A stretch of 64,000 nucleotides of DNA from assembly GCA_004296955.1 (NCBI GenBank), contig SCVB01000030.1:61618-125617 (forward strand), given 5' to 3'. Under the pieces are notes generated by a model, which was not told the origin of the DNA, did no database searches, and worked only from the letters and a program-made list of their open reading frames with translations. The stretch is from Brevundimonas sp. GTDB lineage: Bacteria > Pseudomonadota > Alphaproteobacteria > Caulobacterales > Caulobacteraceae. The translations under genes and the position numbers were made by a program. The stretch's first letter is position 1, and every line of letters starts with the position of its first letter. This document shows positions 28,500 to 37,320 of the stretch, in pieces.

Positions 28500-29045
28500 A
28501 TGCGCACCGCCGGCCTCATGCTCATCCTCTGCATTCCCCTGTCGGCCTGTGGAGCCGTCTCTGGAGGGGCGCAGTCGTTCGGCGCCGGTCTGGGCGCCGC
28601 GGCCAGCGCACCGCTCGACGACTTCAACCTGCGCCGGGAGCATATCCCGACCGTCCTGTTGCAGGCCGAGGCCAATCCCTACGACCTGCGTAATCTGACC
28701 CAGTGCGCCACCATCGTGGCCGAGATCGCCCGGTTGAACGAGGCCCTCGGCCCGGACACTGACGAGCCGCCGCCCGCCGACGGCTCCTTCCTCAGCGAGC
28801 GCGCGGCCGACGCGGCGTCGGCGGCGGCGCTGGACGCCATCCGTGACACCGCCACTGACTTCATCCCGGGACGCAGCTGGATTCGGCGGTTGTCGGGGGC
28901 CGAGCAGCACAGTCGCCACGTCCAGTCGGCTATCCAGGCCGGCCGTATGCGCCGGGCCTTCCTGAAGGGGACGGGGATGCAGCGGAATTGCGCTCCGCCG
29001 GCGGCGCCGGTCTGGTACCGCCCGCGCGGCCACAGCCAGCACTAA
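28500..29045 (+). CDS. predicted lipoprotein, function unknown
   Basis: A 181-residue protein. ATG 28500 follows an AAGGGG site and yields a lipoprotein signal (lipobox LSAC, Cys at residue 17). After a Gly/Ala-rich linker comes a predicted helical region ([11 protein letters not shown]... and [15 protein letters not shown]) and a segment with [18 protein letters not shown]. The start upstream at 28386 would place charged residues before the leader. Its stop overlaps the convergent tgt stop as CTAA. The family is one I have seen as hypothetical in Caulobacterales; no function is visible. Confidence 0.75.
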   Translation: MRTAGLMLILCIPLSACGAVSGGAQSFGAGLGAAASAPLDDFNLRREHIPTVLLQAEANPYDLRNLTQCATIVAEIARLNEALGPDTDEPPPADGSFLSERAADAASAAALDAIRDTATDFIPGRSWIRRLSGAEQHSRHVQSAIQAGRMRRAFLKGTGMQRNCAPPAAPVWYRPRGHSQH

Positions 29046-30163
29046 CTCTGGTTGTTCGACGTATGCCGGGCGTGGAAGTCACGGCGGAAGGCTTCGAACC
29101 GGCCGTGGGCGATGGCCTCGCGCATCGCCGCCGTCAGGGCCTGGAAGAAGGCGATGTTGTGCCAGCTCAACAGCACCTTGCCGAGAATCTCGTCGGCCCG
29201 GACGAGGTGATGCAGATAGGCTTTTGAATAGGCCTGCGAGGCCGGGCAGGGGACCGAGGGCTCCAGCGGGTCCTGATCCTCGGCGAAGCGGGCGTTCTTG
29301 AGGTTGATCGGCCCGGTCCACGTCCAGGCCTGACCATGGCGGCCAGCGCGGGTCGGCAGGACGCAGTCGAACATGTCGACCCCGCGCGCCACCGCCTCGA
29401 CCAGATCGACCGGCTTGCCGACGCCCATCAGATAGCGCGGCCGGTCGGCAGGCAGCATCTCGGGGGCGTAGTCCAGCACCTCACACATCGCCTGATGGCC
29501 CTCGCCGACGGCCAGGCCGCCGATGGCGTAGCCGTCGAAGCCGGTCTCGATCAGACGGTCCGAGGACTCGCGGCGCAGGTTTTCGAAGGTCGAGCCCTGC
29601 TGGATGCCGAACAGGGCCTGGGTCTCGCGCGTGCCGAAGGCCGCCTTCGAGCGCGCGCCCCAGCGGGCCGACAGCTCCATGGCGGCGCGGGCGGCGGGCT
29701 CCTCGGCCGGCCAGCTGACGCACTGGTCCAGCTGCATGGAGATGTCGGCGCCGATGCGGTCGGCCTGGATCTCGATCGAGCGTTCGGGGCTCAGCACATG
29801 TTTCGAGCCGTCGATGTGGCTCGCGAAGGTGACGGCGTCCTCCTTCACCTTGGAAATGCCGGCCAGGGACATGACCTGGAAGCCGCCGCTGTCGGTGAGG
29901 ATCGGCTTGTTCCAGCCCATGAATTTGTGCAGCCCGCCCAGCCGCTCCATCCGCTCGGGGCCGGGACGCAGCATCAGGTGGTAGGTGTTGCCGAGGATGA
30001 TGTCCGCGCCGGTCTGCGCCACCTGATCCACCGTCATCGCCTTGACCGTGGCGGCGGTGCCGACGGGCATGAAGGCGGGCGTGCGGATGTCGCCGCGCGG
30101 CGTCCGCAGCACCCCGGTCCGGGCGCGGCCTTCGGTGGCGGTGATGTCAAAGGGGAAGGGCAT
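29042..30163 (-). CDS. tgt: tRNA-guanine(34) transglycosylase with incomplete zinc site
   Basis: Exchanges guanine-34 in GUN-anticodon tRNAs for preQ1, the key insertion step of queuosine modification. From ATG 30163 it is 373 residues. The acid/base Asp91 ([12 protein letters not shown]), the nucleophile Asp266 ([15 protein letters not shown]) and the GGLAVGEG pocket are intact. The usual CxCxxC...H zinc site is degraded: the region reads [18 protein letters not shown], giving Val304, Cys306, Ser309 with His335, so two of three cysteines are missing. The ATG overlaps the queA stop as TGATG, marking coupled translation. Confidence 0.93.
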   Translation of the reverse strand: MPFPFDITATEGRARTGVLRTPRGDIRTPAFMPVGTAATVKAMTVDQVAQTGADIILGNTYHLMLRPGPERMERLGGLHKFMGWNKPILTDSGGFQVMSLAGISKVKEDAVTFASHIDGSKHVLSPERSIEIQADRIGADISMQLDQCVSWPAEEPAARAAMELSARWGARSKAAFGTRETQALFGIQQGSTFENLRRESSDRLIETGFDGYAIGGLAVGEGHQAMCEVLDYAPEMLPADRPRYLMGVGKPVDLVEAVARGVDMFDCVLPTRAGRHGQAWTWTGPINLKNARFAEDQDPLEPSVPCPASQAYSKAYLHHLVRADEILGKVLLSWHNIAFFQALTAAMREAIAHGRFEAFRRDFHARHTSNNQS

Positions 30164-31251
30164 CAGGCGGCGCGGAATAGCAGGCTGCCATCCCCGTAGG
30201 AATAGAAGCGATAGCCGTCCTTCACCGCATGGGCATAGGCCGCCTTCATCGTCTCCAGCCCGGCGAAGGCGCTGACCAGCATGAACAGGGTCGACTTCGG
30301 CAGGTGGAAATTGGTCATCAGCACGTCGGCGGCGCGGAAGCGGTAGCCGGGGGTGATGAAGATCGCCGTGTCGCCGTGGAACGGCCGGACGACGCCGTCC
30401 TCGCTCGTGGCGCTCTCCAGCAGGCGCAGGCTGGTCGTGCCGACGCAGACGATCCGTCCCCCGGCGGCGCGGACCGCGTTCAGGGCCGCGGCGGTCTCCG
30501 CGAAAACCTCGCCCCATTCGCTGTGCATTTTGTGGTCGGCGGTGTCGTCGGCCTTGACCGGCAGGAAGGTGCCGGCTCCGACGTGCAGGGTCACCGCATG
30601 GGTCGAGACCCCTTTCGCCTCAATCGCCGCCAGCAGCGCCGGGGTGAAATGCAGCCCCGCCGTCGGCGCGGCGACCGAGCCGTCCCATTTCGCGAACAGG
30701 GTCTGATAGTCCGACCGGTCGCGGTCGTCCTCGGCCCGTTTCGCCGCGATATAGGGGGGCAGGGGCATGACCCCGACGTCGCGGATCGCCTCGTCCAGCA
30801 TCGGCCCGGCCAGATCGAACCGCAGCGTGACCAGCCCATCCTCGCCCTTGTCGACCACCGTGGCGTCCAGCCGGCCCAGCAGACAGGCGCCGTCCGCCGC
30901 CGCGCCGAAGCGGATGCGGTCGCCCGCCTTGATCCGCTTGCCGGGCTTCATGAAGGCTGACCAGACGTCGGGCGCGTCGCGGTGATGCAGGGTGGCCTCG
31001 ACCGGGACGGTCAGGGTCTCGCCCTCCGGTCCGATCCGTTCGCGCACGCCCGACAGCCGGGCGGGAATGACGCGGGTGTCGTTGAAGACAAGGGCGTCGC
31101 CGGGCTGGAGGAAGTCGGGCAGGTCGCGGATGGTGCGGTCTTCCAGGCCGCCGTTGCGGACCACCAGCAGGCGCGCCGCATCGCGCGGCTCGGCAGGGCG
31201 GAGCGCGATGCGGTCGTCGGGCAGGTGGAAGTCGAAATCGGCGGTCTTCAT
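30163..31251 (-). CDS. queA: S-adenosylmethionine:tRNA ribosyltransferase-isomerase
   Basis: Transfers and rearranges the ribosyl moiety of SAM onto preQ1-34 in tRNA to give epoxyqueuosine. From ATG 31251 it is 362 residues and opens with the family's [20 protein letters not shown]. Other conserved stretches are [31 protein letters not shown] and [19 protein letters not shown]. It is the first gene of the queA-tgt pair. Alternative upstream start at 31302 would add 17 residues without support. Confidence 0.97.
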   Translation of the reverse strand: MKTADFDFHLPDDRIALRPAEPRDAARLLVVRNGGLEDRTIRDLPDFLQPGDALVFNDTRVIPARLSGVRERIGPEGETLTVPVEATLHHRDAPDVWSAFMKPGKRIKAGDRIRFGAAADGACLLGRLDATVVDKGEDGLVTLRFDLAGPMLDEAIRDVGVMPLPPYIAAKRAEDDRDRSDYQTLFAKWDGSVAAPTAGLHFTPALLAAIEAKGVSTHAVTLHVGAGTFLPVKADDTADHKMHSEWGEVFAETAAALNAVRAAGGRIVCVGTTSLRLLESATSEDGVVRPFHGDTAIFITPGYRFRAADVLMTNFHLPKSTLFMLVSAFAGLETMKAAYAHAVKDGYRFYSYGDGSLLFRAA

Positions 31252-31333
31252 CAGGCGGCGCAAAGGCCACGGGGCAGGGGCGGGGTCAAGGTGGACGCGC
31301 ATCGGCTGGAGTGCGGATCGCGGCCGCGCCGCC

Positions 31334-31828
31334 TCATGGCGTGGCCGCGCGCGGCGGCAGGTCGCGGGCGTCGGACGGCGGCGGCTCGCGCGACAGCTCG
31401 GCGATCAGGGCGTCCATCTCGCCGATCTCGCGCACCTGGGCCTCTATGATGCCGTCCGCCAGGTCGCGGACGCGGGGATCGCGGATATGGGCGCGTTCGC
31501 TGGTCAGGATGGCGATCGAATGGTGCGGGATCATGGCCTTCATATAGGCGACATCTTCCACGATCGCCTGACTGCGCACCAGCCACAGCGAGCCGGCGAA
31601 GACCACGACGGAGAGGGCGATGATCGCCTGGTTGATCCGCGTCTTCTCATACATGGACCACATGAAGCCCAGCATGATGACCGCCATGACCGCGCCCATG
31701 ATCAGCGCCATGTAGAGCCGCGTCTCACTGAAGCGGACGTGGTCGATCTCGTAGGTATTGAGAAACATCAACCCGTACATGACGATGGTCGAGACGGCGA
31801 TCATCGCGGCGAAGCGGCGGTAAGTCAT
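31334..31828 (-). CDS. DUF305 domain membrane protein
   Basis: A 164-residue protein with three predicted N-terminal membrane helices (about 5-22, 33-55, 66-85) followed by a helical DUF305 domain with the family core [20 protein letters not shown] and a second conserved segment [22 protein letters not shown]305 proteins are ferritin-like four-helix proteins often found beside copper genes; no copper gene is adjacent here. ATG 31828 follows an AGGAGG site. It is divergent from lysK, with about 100 bases between the starts that must hold both promoters. Confidence 0.88.
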   Translation of the reverse strand: MTYRRFAAMIAVSTIVMYGLMFLNTYEIDHVRFSETRLYMALIMGAVMAVIMLGFMWSMYEKTRINQAIIALSVVVFAGSLWLVRSQAIVEDVAYMKAMIPHHSIAILTSERAHIRDPRVRDLADGIIEAQVREIGEMDALIAELSREPPPSDARDLPPRAATP

Positions 31829-31926
31829 TGCGGCCTCCTGAAAATCGGAACGCCGGTACAACGCCCTCATCCTTCGCGTTGATCCTCGGCGTTGACCCGC
31901 CGCCTCTGACCCTGCAAACCCCGCTG

Positions 31927-33594
31927 ATGCTGCAGAACCTCGAAACCCTCGCGCGCGAAGCCAGGTCCTGGCCGTTCGAACAGGCCCGCAATCTTCTCGC
32001 CCATGTGCTGAAGAAGCGGCTGTCGGACGCCGAGCGCAGCGCGGCCAAACTGCTGATCGACGCCGGCAAGGCCGACGAGGCGCTGGCGACCTTCGAGGCC
32101 CTGCAACGGCCCGTCGTCCTCGAGACCGGTTATGGCCCGTCGGGCCTGCCGCACATGGGCACCTTTGGCGAGGTGGCGCGCACGACCATGGTGCGCAACG
32201 CCTTCCGCGCCCTGACCGGCGACCACTGGCCCACGCGGCTGATCGCCTTCAGCGACGACATGGACGGGCTGCGCAAGGTGCCGGAGGGGATCCCGAACCC
32301 TGAGATGCTGGCCGAGGATCTGCACAAGCCGCTGACCGTGGTGCGCGATCCGTTCGGGACGCACGACAGTTTCGGGGCCCACAACAACGCCCGCCTGCGC
32401 GCCTTCCTCGACGGCTTCGGCTTCGACTACGAATTCCTGTCCTCGACCGAACAGTACAGGTCGGGCCGTTTCGACCAGACGCTGCTGACCCTGCTGGAGC
32501 GGTTCGACGCCGTGCAGGCCATCATGCTGCCGACCCTCGGCGAGGAGCGCCGCGCCACCTATTCGCCCTTCCTGCCGATCAGCCCGGTGACCGGTCATGT
32601 GCTGCAGGTGCCGACCCTGGCGCGTAACGTCGAGAAGGGGACCATCGTCTTCGACGACCCCGCCGGCGGGCGAACCGAACTTCCCGTCACCGGCGGTCAT
32701 GTGAAGCTGCAGTGGAAGCCGGACTGGGCCATGCGCTGGACAGCCCTGGACGTCGACTATGAGATGTCGGGCAAGGACCTGATCGAGAGCGTCCGCGAGA
32801 GCGGCAAGATCTGTCGCGCCCTCGGCGGAATCCCGCCCGAAGGCTTCAATTTCGAACTCTTCCTCGACGTCGAGGGCAAGAAGATCTCCAAGTCGAAGGG
32901 CAATGGCCTGACCATGGAGGAGTGGCTGCGCTACGGCACGCCGGAGTCGCTGAGCTGGTACATGTTCCAGTCCCCGAAATCGGCCAAGAGCCTGCATTTC
33001 AACGTCATCCCGCGGGCGATCGATGACTATCTGGCGTTCATCGAGGCGTACAAGACGCAGGAGCCGGCGAAGCAGATCGACAACGCCGTCTGGTCGATCC
33101 ACGCCGGATCGCCGCCCGAGCATGCGTCGCCGGTGTCCTTCGCCCTGCTGCTTAACCTCGTCAGCGTCGCCAACGCCTCCGACAAGGCCCAGCTCTGGGC
33201 CTATATGGCCAAATATCTGCCGGACGCCACGCCGCAGAGCGAACCTCTGCTGGACCGGCTGATGGGCCATGCGCTCAACTACTACGAGGATTTCGTGAAG
33301 CCGGCGAAGGCCTATCGCGCGCCCGACGACCGGGAGAAGGCCGCCCTGCTGGACCTCGCGGCCCGGCTGAAGGCGCTGCCGGGAGACGCCGACGGCGAGG
33401 CGATCCAGACCGAGGTCTATGCGGTCGGCAAGGAACACGCCTTCGAGCCGCTCCGCGCCTGGTTCGGGGCGCTGTACGAGGTGCTGCTCGGCGCCGCCCA
33501 GGGCCCGCGCTTCGGCTCGTTCGCCGCCATCTACGGGCTGCCGCAGACGATCGCCCTGATCGAAGCGGGCGCGAACGGCGAACTCGCTTCCTGA
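31927..33594 (+). CDS. lysK: lysine--tRNA ligase, class I
   Basis: Charges tRNA-Lys with lysine. It is the archaeal-type class I enzyme that most alphaproteobacteria use in place of class II LysRS. At 555 residues the Rossmann-fold signatures are clear: HIGH-type GPSGLPHMG at 70-78 and KMSKS-type KISKS at 319-323, followed by an alpha-helical anticodon-binding C-terminal half. I place the start at ATG 31927 because the family begins near [20 protein letters not shown]; no convincing ribosome site precedes it, so a leaderless message is possible. Confidence 0.96.
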   Translation: MLQNLETLAREARSWPFEQARNLLAHVLKKRLSDAERSAAKLLIDAGKADEALATFEALQRPVVLETGYGPSGLPHMGTFGEVARTTMVRNAFRALTGDHWPTRLIAFSDDMDGLRKVPEGIPNPEMLAEDLHKPLTVVRDPFGTHDSFGAHNNARLRAFLDGFGFDYEFLSSTEQYRSGRFDQTLLTLLERFDAVQAIMLPTLGEERRATYSPFLPISPVTGHVLQVPTLARNVEKGTIVFDDPAGGRTELPVTGGHVKLQWKPDWAMRWTALDVDYEMSGKDLIESVRESGKICRALGGIPPEGFNFELFLDVEGKKISKSKGNGLTMEEWLRYGTPESLSWYMFQSPKSAKSLHFNVIPRAIDDYLAFIEAYKTQEPAKQIDNAVWSIHAGSPPEHASPVSFALLLNLVSVANASDKAQLWAYMAKYLPDATPQSEPLLDRLMGHALNYYEDFVKPAKAYRAPDDREKAALLDLAARLKALPGDADGEAIQTEVYAVGKEHAFEPLRAWFGALYEVLLGAAQGPRFGSFAAIYGLPQTIALIEAGANGELAS

Positions 33595-33730
33595 GGGGCT
33601 GCGGCCGCCGCGCGCGAAGGTCAGTGCGCCAACGAAGATGAACCGAATATAACGGCGAGCCTCCGGGAGCCTTCACCTTGCCCCGTGCATTGTGAAGGCC
33701 ATCGACCAACTCGATGACAGGAGAAGAGCC

Positions 33731-34213
33731 ATGTCGAACTTCAAGCTCACCGCCGCGATCGCCTCGGCCGCCCTGCTGGCCGGCCTCGCCCCCGCCGCCC
33801 TGCCGACCATGGCCATGGCCCAGCAGGCCAACGGCATCACCAACTGCGACGCCCCCGGCGGCCGTCAGCGCACCGGCGCCGTGATCGGCGGCGTCCTCGG
33901 CGCCCTCGCCGGCAGCCAGGTCTCGGACAATGAACGCACCCTCGGCGCCGTGGTCGGCGCCGGCGCCGGCGCCGCCGCCGGCTCCTATATAGGCTGCAAC
34001 CAGCAGCGGGCGCGCCAGGCCAATCAGCAGGCCCAGGGCGGCGCCTATCGCGCCACCTCCAACCTGCGCATCCGCTCGGGCCCCGGCACCAACTACCGAC
34101 AGGCCGGCAGCCTGCGCGCCGGCCAGTCGTTCAGCGCCATCGGCTCGCAGGGCGAATGGGTCCAGATCGCCGGCGGCGGCTGGGTCAACGCCCGCTATGT
34201 GACGACCAACTAG
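33731..34213 (+). CDS. secreted SH3-domain protein with glycine-zipper segment
   Basis: A 160-residue exported protein. A signal peptide (residues 1-31, cleavage after AMA before Gln) follows an AGGAGA ribosome site at the chosen ATG. The middle holds a glycine-zipper-like hydrophobic hairpin (TGAVIGGVLGALAGS and GAVVGAGAGAAAGSYIG) seen in outer-membrane-associated proteins. The C-terminal ~60 residues form a bacterial SH3 domain (ATSNLRIRSGPGTNYRQAGSL ... EWVQIAGGGWVNARYV) that may bind peptidoglycan. A strong terminator follows, so it is probably monocistronic. Confidence 0.88.
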   Translation: MSNFKLTAAIASAALLAGLAPAALPTMAMAQQANGITNCDAPGGRQRTGAVIGGVLGALAGSQVSDNERTLGAVVGAGAGAAAGSYIGCNQQRARQANQQAQGGAYRATSNLRIRSGPGTNYRQAGSLRAGQSFSAIGSQGEWVQIAGGGWVNARYVTTN

Positions 34214-34240
34214 AACCGTCGCTCGACTGTCTGAGGAAGA

Positions 34241-34267
34241 GGCCGCTCCGGAAAGGGGCGGCCTTTT
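34241..34267 (+). terminator. intrinsic terminator after the SH3 protein gene
   Basis: A 9-base-pair GC-rich stem (GGCCGCTCC with GGGGCGGCC, one G-U pair) and a five-base loop, followed directly by TTTT. It lies 27 bases after the stop codon and is the clearest rho-independent terminator in the window on the + strand. Confidence 0.85.
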
Positions 34268-34325
34268 GCCTGCGCGGCGCGCGACGCTCCCGGTCGCTTC
34301 GGGACGGTTACGGGCCTGACGCGGT

Positions 34326-34961
34326 CTACTGGCTGACCCAGAGAATACGCCCCATCCAAAGGATGTCCCGCCGGGCGACCGCGCGCGGCGGGTAGGCCGG
34401 ATTGACCGAGGCCAGGGTGACGGTCCGCCCCGTCAGCGCCGCGACTTCCTTTGCCAGGGTTTCGCCGCCGGTCGTGCGCACCACCACCCGGTCGCCCTTG
34501 CGCACCTCGGTCGCCTCCCGGTCGACGATGACCCGGTCGCCCTCCCGATACAGGGGGGCCATGGAATCACCGATGATTCGCAGGCTCAGCAGACCGTCGC
34601 GCGGGCGCGGCAGTTCGGTCTGCTCCCAGCCGTCGCCGACAGGCAGGCCCGCGTCGTCGAAGAATCCGTCCTGGCCGGCCTGGGCCATCCCGAGCATCGG
34701 CACGGTGGAGGGCCGCGCCGTCGCGTCATGGGCCAAGGCCGCGAACTCGCCCAGAGAGAGGCCGGTGGCCGCGAGAATGCGGGTCAGACTTTCGGTCGAG
34801 GGCCAGCGGGGGCGGGGCGGATCGCCCGGTCCGAATCGTTTGGAGGGATTGAAGCTGGTCGCATCCAGTCCGGCCCGTCGGGCCAGCGCCGAGGCGCTGA
34901 TCCCCTCACGCCGGGCCAGGCCGTCGATCGCCTTCCAGAGTTGCGCATGGGACAGGGGCAT
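34326..34961 (-). CDS. LexA-like S24 family transcriptional regulator
   Basis: A 211-residue repressor-type protein: N-terminal helix-turn-helix (about residues 5-75, ISASALARRAGLDATSFNPSKRFG) and C-terminal S24 peptidase domain with Ser133 (IIGDSMAPLYREGDRVIVD) and Lys171 (ETLAKEV). A candidate Ala-Gly self-cleavage point is Ala95-Gly96 (GMAQAGQDG). Relatives are phage cI-like or stress regulators that can be inactivated by RecA-assisted autocleavage. The ATG at 34961 lacks a clear ribosome site. An AT-rich stretch with inverted GACA/TGTC arms lies 36-58 bases upstream and could be its own operator. No phage genes are nearby. Confidence 0.88.
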   Translation of the reverse strand: MPLSHAQLWKAIDGLARREGISASALARRAGLDATSFNPSKRFGPGDPPRPRWPSTESLTRILAATGLSLGEFAALAHDATARPSTVPMLGMAQAGQDGFFDDAGLPVGDGWEQTELPRPRDGLLSLRIIGDSMAPLYREGDRVIVDREATEVRKGDRVVVRTTGGETLAKEVAALTGRTVTLASVNPAYPPRAVARRDILWMGRILWVSQ

Positions 34962-34996
34962 GGCGTCCGCCGCGGCCGGGAGGGCCGATTCGGCGA

Positions 34997-35019
34997 GACA
35001 ATAGGAATAAAAACCTGTC
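34997..35019 (-). promoter_or_regulatory. AT-rich imperfect inverted repeat upstream of the S24 regulator
   Basis: GAGACA and TGTCG arms flank an A/T-rich core (ATAGGAATAAAAACC) in an otherwise GC-rich region, directly upstream of the S24 regulator. It may be a promoter and autoregulatory operator. The arms are short and imperfect, so this is a suggestion only. Confidence 0.3.
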
Positions 35020-35035
35020 GCCTCAACCCCGCCGC

Positions 35036-35464
35036 CTACTCCAGTCCGGCGGCGCGGCGCTCCTGCCAGGCCCAGAAGGTGCCGATAGCGATGACCAGCA
35101 GAATCCCGGTGCTGGCCAGGTTGATGACCGCATAGAAGGCGGAGATGGGAGGCCGGATATCGACGAGGCTGAGGATGTGACTCATGACCACGAGGGACTG
35201 GAGCGCGGCTGCCCAGACCGGCCAGGCTCGACGGCTTTTCCACGCAAGGCCGATGTAGACGCCGAGCATGATGATATCGATGCCCATCATGCCCCATTGG
35301 GTCCCCCCTACGGAGCCGTCGCCCTGGACCAGCAGGGTGGCGAACCAGGCGAGGACATAGGCGCCGGCGGCGATCCGCTCAGGCTCGTCGCCCTTGAGAA
35401 AGGCGAACGCCACGACCAGGACCGTGAAGCCAGCCCCGATCTGGGTTGGCAGGGTGTCAAACAT
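35036..35464 (-). CDS. four-helix membrane protein, function unknown
   Basis: A 142-residue membrane protein with four predicted helices (about residues 8-24, 33-50, 58-76 with a following amphipathic stretch, 108-130). ATG 35464 follows a GGGGGCGG site. Gene order places it upstream of the S24 regulator on the same strand with 74 bases between. No motif identifies a function. Confidence 0.7.
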   Translation of the reverse strand: MFDTLPTQIGAGFTVLVVAFAFLKGDEPERIAAGAYVLAWFATLLVQGDGSVGGTQWGMMGIDIIMLGVYIGLAWKSRRAWPVWAAALQSLVVMSHILSLVDIRPPISAFYAVINLASTGILLVIAIGTFWAWQERRAAGLE

Positions 35465-35552
35465 GAAACCGCCCCCATGCCGAATGGCACGGGGGCGATA
35501 CTGCATCGAGTCTGTCCAGACCGGAATGACCGGTTGCGGACATTACCGCGAA

Positions 35553-35897
35553 TTAAACCGCGCGCAGGCGCGCCGAGCGGGTCAGCTCGCCCGTGGTCGT
35601 CTCGGACGGCTTGTTCACATGGCCCGAGGCATAGACGCCGTAGCCGAGGCGACGGTGATCCTTGGCCAGCTCCTCGTGGCAGGCGACGAGCGCCTCACGG
35701 GCGGTCGCCATGGCGGCGATGGCTTCGATGGCCTTGGTCTGCGAACCGGCGCCGGCGACCGGCGACAGGCTGAGGGCGGTGCGGGCGCCGATCATCGACT
35801 GGACCAGCGTGGTCGCCTGGGTGATGGCGAGATCCAGCGCTTGTTCCGCGGAGTTCAGGTCGCCGGCGACGCTGGCGATCGTATCAGCCTTGTTCAT
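35553..35897 (-). CDS. small helical protein of unknown family, paralogue 1
   Basis: A 114-residue, largely alpha-helical, soluble protein with no signal peptide. Its core (AEQALDLAITQATTLVQSMIGARTALSLSPVAG ... AMATAREALVACHEELAKDHRRLGYGVYASGHVNKPSE) aligns along its whole length with the next gene upstream, including the closing (N/D)KPxE motif. A GGGAGG ribosome site precedes the ATG. I do not recognise the family. It may bind a partner through a helical bundle. Confidence 0.75.
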   Translation of the reverse strand: MNKADTIASVAGDLNSAEQALDLAITQATTLVQSMIGARTALSLSPVAGAGSQTKAIEAIAAMATAREALVACHEELAKDHRRLGYGVYASGHVNKPSETTTGELTRSARLRAV

Positions 35898-35933
35898 GGT
35901 AAGCCTCCCACTGAAAAACAGGTGACCAAGTCG

Positions 35934-36323
35934 TTAACATGAGTTGGGCGTGGTTGGTAGGATTTTGTTCACCACGTTGGGCTCGATCCCGCTGCTGTCG
36001 CCGCCGCCCCCACCGATCGGCGGTCCCTCTCCAGGCTTGTCCAGCGGCCCGACCGCAAGGGCGTCCAGGCCCAGTTTCCGGGCGATGGCGGCCAGGACGC
36101 CATGGGTCTGGACGATATGGGACCGGGCCTGGGCGAGGGCGCTGATGGTCGCGGCGGTTCCCTCGAAGGCCCGTTGGCCCACGCTGGCGGACAGCCAGGC
36201 CCCCGACCGCGCGGCGGGCAGGGCGGCGGCCAGGGTGGCGGTTTCAATCAGGGCCCGATCAATGGCGGATTCGGCGGCGAACAGGCGGTCGGCGAGATCC
36301 TCGCCGATGGACAGTCTGGACAT
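35934..36323 (-). CDS. small helical protein of unknown family, paralogue 2
   Basis: A 129-residue paralogue of the downstream gene: AESAIDRALIETATLAAALPAARSGAWLSASVGQ ... ISALAQARSHIVQTHGVLAAIARKLGLDALAVGPLDKPGE. It differs by a C-terminal glycine-rich extension after the LDKPGE motif that ends in Cys. A GGGGAGAAG ribosome site precedes the ATG and overlaps the 3' arm of a perfect 9-base-pair hairpin (36333-36355). The two paralogues are 36 bases apart and probably form an operon. Function unknown. Confidence 0.75.
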   Translation of the reverse strand: MSRLSIGEDLADRLFAAESAIDRALIETATLAAALPAARSGAWLSASVGQRAFEGTAATISALAQARSHIVQTHGVLAAIARKLGLDALAVGPLDKPGEGPPIGGGGGDSSGIEPNVVNKILPTTPNSC

Positions 36324-36332
36324 CGTGCTTCT

Positions 36333-36355
36333 CCCCGTGACAGCGCGTCACGGGG
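36333..36355 (-). promoter_or_regulatory. perfect 9-bp inverted repeat abutting the ribosome site of paralogue 2
   Basis: CCCCGTGAC and GTCACGGGG arms with a five-base spacer lie 10-32 bases before the start codon at 36323. In RNA the hairpin would hold the GGGG part of the ribosome site; as DNA it could be a repressor operator. A repeat this size is expected perhaps once by chance in a window this long, so its position is the main evidence. Confidence 0.4.
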
Positions 36356-36386
36356 GAAAGCCACCACAGGTTGCTAACAAATGCAA

Positions 36387-36785
36387 CTAGGAGTCATCTT
36401 CCGCCATCAGGAAATGCGCGGTCAGGGCGGCGATCGGCTGGGTCTCGTCATCCTGCCAGGCCTCGGCCAGTACGTGGGCGACGCGCCGCCCCGCCTTGCT
36501 GATCCGGGCGCGGGCGTGAACGTCGACGGGCCGGCCAGAGCGCAGATAGGCCACGGTGACATTGATCGGCCTCGGCAGCCGCAACCGGGGGTAAAGGGCG
36601 GCGACCTGGGCGACGGCCGTCAGTTCGAGCAGGGCCGCGGTCGATCCCCCGTGCAGGGCCGGCAGGATCGGATTGCCGATCAGCTTCTGCGCAAACGGCA
36701 TGGTCACCGTCAGCGACTGGCCCTCGGCCTCGGTCGTCAGGCCCAGAAAGCGGGCGTAGGGGAGGCGGTCCAGCAGGTCGCTCAT
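36387..36785 (-). CDS. PaaI-family hotdog thioesterase
   Basis: A 132-residue hotdog-fold acyl-CoA thioesterase. The signature region is NPILPALHGGSTAALLELTA, with the HGG loop and helix that line the active site, and PINVTVAYLRSGRPVDVHARA follows in the beta-sheet. Its ATG overlaps the stop of the preceding thioesterase gene as ATGA. Such pairs hydrolyse medium-chain or aromatic acyl-CoAs; the substrate is not predictable. Confidence 0.87.
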   Translation of the reverse strand: MSDLLDRLPYARFLGLTTEAEGQSLTVTMPFAQKLIGNPILPALHGGSTAALLELTAVAQVAALYPRLRLPRPINVTVAYLRSGRPVDVHARARISKAGRRVAHVLAEAWQDDETQPIAALTAHFLMAEDDS

Positions 36786-37237
36786 CGCGCCGGCTCCCCC
36801 GCAGGCCGGTCGCCGCCGCTCGAGGTCAGCATATAGGCGCTCTGGGCCGCGGCGACGGGATCGTCGGGGCCGTCCTCGAAGGCCCAGGCGCGGACGAAGG
36901 CGACCGACCGGGTCAGGTGATAGCAACGCGCCTCGGCGATCAGGTCGCGCCGCGCCGCGGCCGCGCGCATATAGTCGACGCGCAGGTCCAGGGTGGCGAT
37001 GGACTCGAACCGCCCGAGCGCGATCCACACGGCCAGGCCGCCGACGTGGTCCAGCAGGGTCGTGACCAGGCCGCCGGACAGCACGCCGGTGTCCGGATCG
37101 CCGACCAGATCCTCGCGCCATGGGGCGCGGATACGCACCCGGTCCCCGTCGAGGCTGTCATAGACGAAGCCCAGGGCATGGGTGTGGGCGGCGCCGGCGG
37201 CCAGCTGGGGCAGGATGTCGTGGATCGTCGAAGTCAT
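36782..37237 (-). CDS. PaaI-family hotdog thioesterase
   Basis: A 151-residue hotdog-fold protein, upstream partner of the previous gene. The active-site region reads DTGVLSGGLVTTLLDHVGGLAVW, where SGG replaces the usual HGG, followed by TLDLRVDYMRAAAARRDLIAEAR. GGAG precedes the ATG. The pair are similar enough in fold and arrangement to be an old duplication, and may form a heteromer; that is inference. Confidence 0.87.
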   Translation of the reverse strand: MTSTIHDILPQLAAGAAHTHALGFVYDSLDGDRVRIRAPWREDLVGDPDTGVLSGGLVTTLLDHVGGLAVWIALGRFESIATLDLRVDYMRAAAARRDLIAEARCYHLTRSVAFVRAWAFEDGPDDPVAAAQSAYMLTSSGGDRPAGEPAR

Positions 37238-37320
37238 GCTCCGCTTCTCGGTCCGTCGTGAAATGAGCGCAAGGGCGAGCGAAGCGTTGTCTCTCCCGCC
37301 ATGACCGTCATATCTCGCCG

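Noticed and set aside
30164-30517. N-terminal extension of tgt beyond 30163
   Set aside because: The extension lies inside queA in another frame, and the TGATG junction and family start at [17 protein letters not shown] fix the start at 30163.
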